Positions 61,209 to 64,000 of a stretch of DNA of 64,000 nt are shown one piece after another. The stretch is from a virus. The notes beneath the pieces were generated by a model that made no database searches, was not told the origin of the DNA, and worked only from the letters and a program-made list of their open reading frames with translations. Each line of letters opens with the position of its first letter. The first letter of the stretch is position 1. Location: positions 1 to 64,000 of IMG/VR virus record IMGVR_UViG_3300010367_000050. One strand, written 5' to 3'. A program made the position numbers and the translations under genes.

Positions 61209-61366
61209 TTGACAAGGCGTATCCACGGTTGAAATCCATAATGACAGGCAAGTGGTATGTTGTACTTATGAAGCGGCCACGGTGGTCGTGGGAAACTACT
61301 GGAGCTTGGAATGTCTATGGAGTTAGCATGGGCATTCGCACATCGCTATCTGTACGTGCAGCGTAG
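61205..61366 (+). CDS. small hypothetical protein, 53 aa
   Basis: GTG 61205 overlaps the previous TGA (GTGA). Begins MIDKAYPRLKSIMTGKWYVV, with Trp/Arg-rich RPRWSWETTGAWNVYG. Not in an obvious family; the coupling and coding pattern support it. Confidence 0.5.
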   Translation: MIDKAYPRLKSIMTGKWYVVLMKRPRWSWETTGAWNVYGVSMGIRTSLSVRAA

Positions 61367-61395
61367 TACTCCCCCTAGGGAAGAGGGAGGGAGCC

Positions 61396-61602
61396 TTGGG
61401 AAATAGTATCAGCGCTGTATCAGTTGCAATGGTAGCGTGTACGGTGTGTGCTCTCTTGTCTGCTAACACGGCTTCACGCCTGTACAAGAGAGGTGGAGAC
61501 GGTATGGACGCTTGGATTACAGTTACAGCGATCATGTTGATGTCTGTCTTTGGCTTTGCATCCTTGTTATTGATGGGGGCGGTGTTGTCGTTATGTCTGT
61601 GA
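61396..61602 (+). CDS. small membrane protein
   Basis: 68 aa from TTG 61396 (GGGAGG upstream). Two membrane segments: VSVAMVACTVCALLSAN and WITVTAIMLMSVFGFASLLL. Same topology as the 60984 protein; CCCTAGGG at 61373-61380 lies just upstream. Confidence 0.6.
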   Translation: MGNSISAVSVAMVACTVCALLSANTASRLYKRGGDGMDAWITVTAIMLMSVFGFASLLLMGAVLSLCL

Positions 61603-61802
61603 ATAGCTTGATCTGCACGGTTGGAGTGGCTTCCTTGGGTATCCTGTTGGAGAGTCGTGTCTTCAAGGACAGGGTGCTTGTCTCCATGGATGTGTTGTGT
61701 GTTGTGGCTATGTTGTTGCTCCTGTCGTATTGGAGCCTGGTCCATTCTGCTATGCATGTTTGTACCGAGTTGTTGTGGAGGATATATGTGGCTCTTGGGT
61801 GA
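61599..61802 (+). CDS. small membrane protein
   Basis: 67 aa from GTG 61599, overlapping the previous TGA (GTGA). Segments: LICTVGVASLGILLE and MDVLCVVAMLLLLSYWSL. Third of the set of two-segment proteins. Confidence 0.55.
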   Translation: MNSLICTVGVASLGILLESRVFKDRVLVSMDVLCVVAMLLLLSYWSLVHSAMHVCTELLWRIYVALG

Positions 61803-62032
61803 TGTATTGGCGTCTTATGTCAAAATTTGTGTTTGCGAGGTTGGGCAGCCAGTTTCCGCACGTCCTGAGTGCTGAGCCTGGGAGGCCATGGGGAGGTGTG
61901 GGGCCCCTTGTGTGCTGTGTGTCAGCGGCTGTGCTCCGATGCATTCAGTCAAGCTACAAGCACAACAGACAACTGGGCACGTGGGAAACAACCTCAAAGC
62001 CCAGAGACGCAATCCTACGGAGGGGATTCTAG
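61802..62032 (+). CDS. small hypothetical protein, 76 aa
   Basis: ATG 61802 overlaps the TGA of the previous gene (TGATG). Contains a hydrophobic patch (GGVGPLVCCVSAAVLRCI) and a polar tail (QLGTWETTSKPRDA). Not recognised. Confidence 0.5.
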   Translation: MYWRLMSKFVFARLGSQFPHVLSAEPGRPWGGVGPLVCCVSAAVLRCIQSSYKHNRQLGTWETTSKPRDAILRRGF

Positions 62033-62293
62033 GGAGCAGGTGCTGTTCTCTGGACTTGTCTCTATGGGAACTGTAGGGACTATCAGGACTGGTCTCTGCT
62101 CCCTCCCTAGGGGCTTTCTAGAGCAATACACAGACGGTTGTGGGTCCCAGTTACAACAAGGAATGGACTAGGTGGGATTCTCAACACGAGGCTGTACTCT
62201 CCTGTGTTCACTCCCATGCGTCCCTCCCTAGGGGTAGCTAGAGGGTATTTCTAACAGTACTTGCAGACGCTGGTCAGTTCTGACAATACAAAA
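62033..62293. repeat. intergenic region with CCCTCCCTAGGGG repeats
   Basis: No convincing gene. Two copies of CCCTCCCTAGGGG (62101-62113, 62222-62234), each followed within four bases by CTAGAG, 121 bases apart. Related CCCTAG elements lie at 60961-60970 and 61373-61380 before small genes. Their role is unknown: operator, hairpin or promoter element. Confidence 0.55.
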
Positions 62294-62311
62294 GGCACCC
62301 CGAAAGGTGCC
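62294..62311 (-). terminator. rho-independent terminator
   Basis: GGCACC/GGTGCC stem with a six-base loop; TTTTG follows on the minus strand. It ends the minus unit 63385-62339, facing the plus transcripts. Confidence 0.8.
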
Positions 62312-62338
62312 TAGTGGCGCTGCGATCTGAGCTGTGTA

Positions 62339-62615
62339 CTATAGGCTGGGCGTAGTTCGTCCAGCTGTAAAACTGCAATGGTTGCCCGTTCCGATGGGAT
62401 GCCGATGGCCGCAATAGCAAGGATATGTACTGTTGATGTGCGCCCTCATGGCGATGGCTGTGTTGACTGCGTCTTGCGCGTCATTCGTGAAGTAGACCGC
62501 TGGATGCTGCCAACCTTTGTCCCACTCTTGGAGACGTACCTGGAATTCCCCTTCGACGACTCGGATAACTTACGCCGTGCTCTTTCGCGATTGCTTTTGC
62601 CTGAGCCTGTGTCAT
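62339..62615 (-). CDS. small conserved-type protein with +1 frameshift
   Basis: ATG 62615 has GGGAG six bases upstream. The first frame MTQAQAKAIAKEHGV runs to GTA, then coding continues in the +1 frame (skip A 62570): VIRVVEGEFQVRLQEWDKGW, YFTNDAQDAVNTAIAMRAH, and CYCGHRHPIGTGNHC. The first frame alone ends after 44 codons. Joined product about 91 aa with a Cys/His cluster. The N-terminal half resembles small phage proteins, but the frame break may be an error, a pseudogene or a real slip. Confidence 0.5.
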
Positions 62616-62637
62616 AAATGTCTCCCTGCCGCGTTCC

Positions 62638-62647
62638 TATCGGACTA
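62638..62647 (-). promoter_or_regulatory. TAGTCCGATA element
   Basis: Minus-strand copy 22 bases before the ATG at 62615; it begins with the stop codon of the 31-aa gene. Part of a set of similar elements. Confidence 0.45.
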
Positions 62648-62740
62648 AAGGTTGGAGGCTTCGCTGAGGTTGGACCGTACTTCGAGGGTTACAAAGACGG
62701 CTGCGATGACGATGAGGTATGCGATAAAAAGGTGTTCCAT
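62645..62740 (-). CDS. 31-aa membrane peptide
   Basis: ATG 62740 with AAAGGAG upstream. Sequence MEHLFIAYLIVIAAVFVTLE then a polar tail: a single membrane helix. Too small for a clear family, but the ribosome site is strong. Confidence 0.55.
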   Translation of the reverse strand: MEHLFIAYLIVIAAVFVTLEVRSNLSEASNL

Positions 62741-62769
62741 AAAATTGTCTCCTTTGAGCTTTGAGGGAC

Positions 62770-62793
62770 AGGGGAGTCGTACGGACCTCCCCT
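62770..62793 (-). other. hairpin after 62801 gene
   Basis: AGGGGAG/CTCCCCT with a 10-base loop just beyond the stop of the 62801 gene. Not followed by a clear U-run, so a weak or processing hairpin. Confidence 0.4.
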
Positions 62794-62800
62794 CCGGACC

Positions 62801-63385
62801 CTACTTGACGCTGAGGTTGTACTGCGAGAGAACCTTGGCGTACTTCCCGGCTTGGCGCTTCGGGCTGATACCGCGAAGGTCTTTGAGGATTCCCTTGCCG
62901 AGGGCCTCTACTGCCTTGTTGAGGGATTCGTCCTTGACGGAGATGACTCCGCTGTCCTCGTTGACGTTGAGCTCCAAACCGCGTGAGGCGTGATAGGTAC
63001 CGATCGAACGCTTGATGTCGCTGAAGAATACGCTGGCCGTGGTCTTCTTGCGGCGGTTGTCTCCGTCCGTACCGTCGCTGAACTTTGCGAGGAAGGAGTC
63101 AATAATCTCCTTCTTGGTCGAAGTACCGGCGATGAGGAGTTCGCTGAGGAAACCCGTTTCGGTGGCCGCGCCGAATCCGAGTGCGTTGAGCTCGCGTGCC
63201 GGAGTTGCTTCCGTGGTGGTTTCGGTCTCGGTGGACTCTTCGGTAGGCGCGGGTGTCTCTTCCGGGGTTACGTTGACCGGAACGAGTTCGTTGGACTCGA
63301 CGGTATCGACCGTTTCGATGGTCTCTTCCGCTACGGCTACGTGCTGTTCGATGCTCTTGGACGACTTGCGAATCTTCTTCGACAT
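62801..63385 (-). CDS. protein with sigma-tail-like winged domain
   Basis: 194 aa. Residues 1-65 are Thr/Glu-rich; then FLSELLIAGTSTKKEIIDSF and TASVFFSDIKRSIGTYHASR resemble the C-terminal domain of the sigma-like factor at 52981. Probably DNA-binding, perhaps regulatory. Codon choice is richer in CG-type codons than in neighbours. Starts ATG 63385. Confidence 0.65.
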   Translation of the reverse strand: MSKKIRKSSKSIEQHVAVAEETIETVDTVESNELVPVNVTPEETPAPTEESTETETTTEATPARELNALGFGAATETGFLSELLIAGTSTKKEIIDSFLAKFSDGTDGDNRRKKTTASVFFSDIKRSIGTYHASRGLELNVNEDSGVISVKDESLNKAVEALGKGILKDLRGISPKRQAGKYAKVLSQYNLSVK

Positions 63386-64000
63386 TTTTGTTCTCCTTCC
63401 CCGGTATCCGCCGGAGTTCGGGTTAGAGGTTTCGCGTGGACTTCGGTTGCTTCCGTTGCCCTTTCGATTACAAATACAAGGTTATCGTAGTTTCGGACTA
63501 AAGTAAAGCGAAAAACGAACTATTTTTCATTTATTTCGTCAGCGGAAGGGTCCGAACTGCCGCGAACGTATCGGACTATATAAGAGAAAGAGACCCACCG
63601 ATTGCTCTGAACCCATCCTAGCGCGATTACGGGGTATTCTCATTTCACCACGCTTACCCTTGGAGACTAGCCTTTGCGTTGCACCTAGGTGTATCCTAGA
63701 CGTATATGGTTTTTCATAGATTTTTGAAGAGTCTATGGGATATGAAAGCCACCTATGAGAAATGGTATCACTATTAGGAACTGGCGAGACGGTATCGGAC
63801 GTTTATTAACGCCCATCTCCATCGCTCATAGAGAATCGCCGTTCGCTAATGCGATTCGCCAAATGCCATTCGCCAATCCTCATTCACATCGGTCATACGC
63901 GCAGGGCCATTTTCAACGCCCAGGCCGACTGGCTCTACGCAAATTGCGTAGACTAAAAAGTGGATAACATGTTGTGATGGGGAGGGCTTTGTAGCGTCTC
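63386..64000. promoter_or_regulatory. right-end noncoding region with repeated elements
   Basis: 615 bases without a convincing gene. Minus-strand elements TAGTCCGAAA (63491-63500), TAGTCCGATA (63569-63578) and AACGTCCGATA (63793-63803) lie in it, so the region probably holds promoters of the 62801 operon. CTATTTTTCATTTA recurs from 19138. Repeats ATTCGCCAA occur near 63855-63880 and a seven-base hairpin TCTACGC/GCGTAGA at 63934-63952. A 70-codon frame at 63755 has odd repeats and no ribosome site, so it is not called. Confidence 0.5.

Noticed and set aside
62378-62617. Plus-strand 79-codon frame
   Set aside because: Opposite strand carries an ATG with ribosome site and better coding sequence, ending at a minus-strand terminator.
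63755-63967. 70-codon plus frame at the right end
   Set aside because: No ribosome site; residues reflect DNA repeats (ATTCGCCAA).
1-64000. Search for integrase, repressor, tRNA, rRNA and CRISPR
   Set aside because: None seen; only a small HTH protein (52183) could be a regulator, which is not enough for a temperate call.

Overview
The window is a compact part of a tailed (contractile-tail, myovirus-type) double-stranded DNA phage genome. It has a complete head-neck-tail module in canonical order, a full replication and recombination set, GH108-type lysis genes and no integrase, repressor or rRNA, so a lytic phage is the best reading. A GH108 muramidase, a lipoprotein signal and Sec signal peptides ending Ala-X-Ala before Gln suggest a Gram-negative host; the genus cannot be told from sequence alone. 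The left edge cuts through a 5'-3' exonuclease gene.

Nearly everything from 1 to 52071 lies on the minus strand and reads right to left. Going rightwards: 1-7373 replication and recombination (5'-3' exonuclease, HNH protein, RecA/UvsX, dUTPase, gp32-like SSB, UvsY-like protein, family A polymerase with an N-terminal UDG-like domain). 7392-13693 is a nucleotide and base-modification block: DUF1599 protein, HD nucleotidase, thymidylate-synthase-family enzyme with hydroxymethylase-like features, 5-hmdU kinase helical-domain protein, P-loop kinase, and a glutamine amidotransferase fused to an amino-acid:DNA transferase-like domain. Together these look like a pathway for a hypermodified thymine, which is the most interesting system here. 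13775-21031 holds a sigma factor, primase, DnaB-like helicase and UvsW-like helicase.

21118-23384 is lysis and envelope (lipoprotein, membrane protein, endolysin). 23416-30973 is tail fibre and spike proteins, three of which carry signal peptides. 31030-39197 is the baseplate, tape measure and tail chaperones, including a -1 frameshift. 39270-43455 is tube, sheath and neck proteins. 43479-49498 covers an acidic protein, capsid, decoration protein, protease and portal, followed by terminase up to 52071.

From 52072 the strand alternates: a two-gene plus unit (52183-52984), a minus unit with a second sigma factor, an HU-like protein and a nuclease (52981-55395), then a long plus unit of small accessory genes (55482-62032: dCMP deaminase, HD protein, NUDIX hydrolase, zinc-ribbon and membrane proteins), meeting a short minus unit (62339-63385) at a terminator. 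The last 600 bases are noncoding. A short repeated element, TAGTCCGAWA or AACGTCCGATA, sits in the intergenic DNA of this right part and may be a phage promoter signal. Several right-end genes carry apparent +1 frameshifts.
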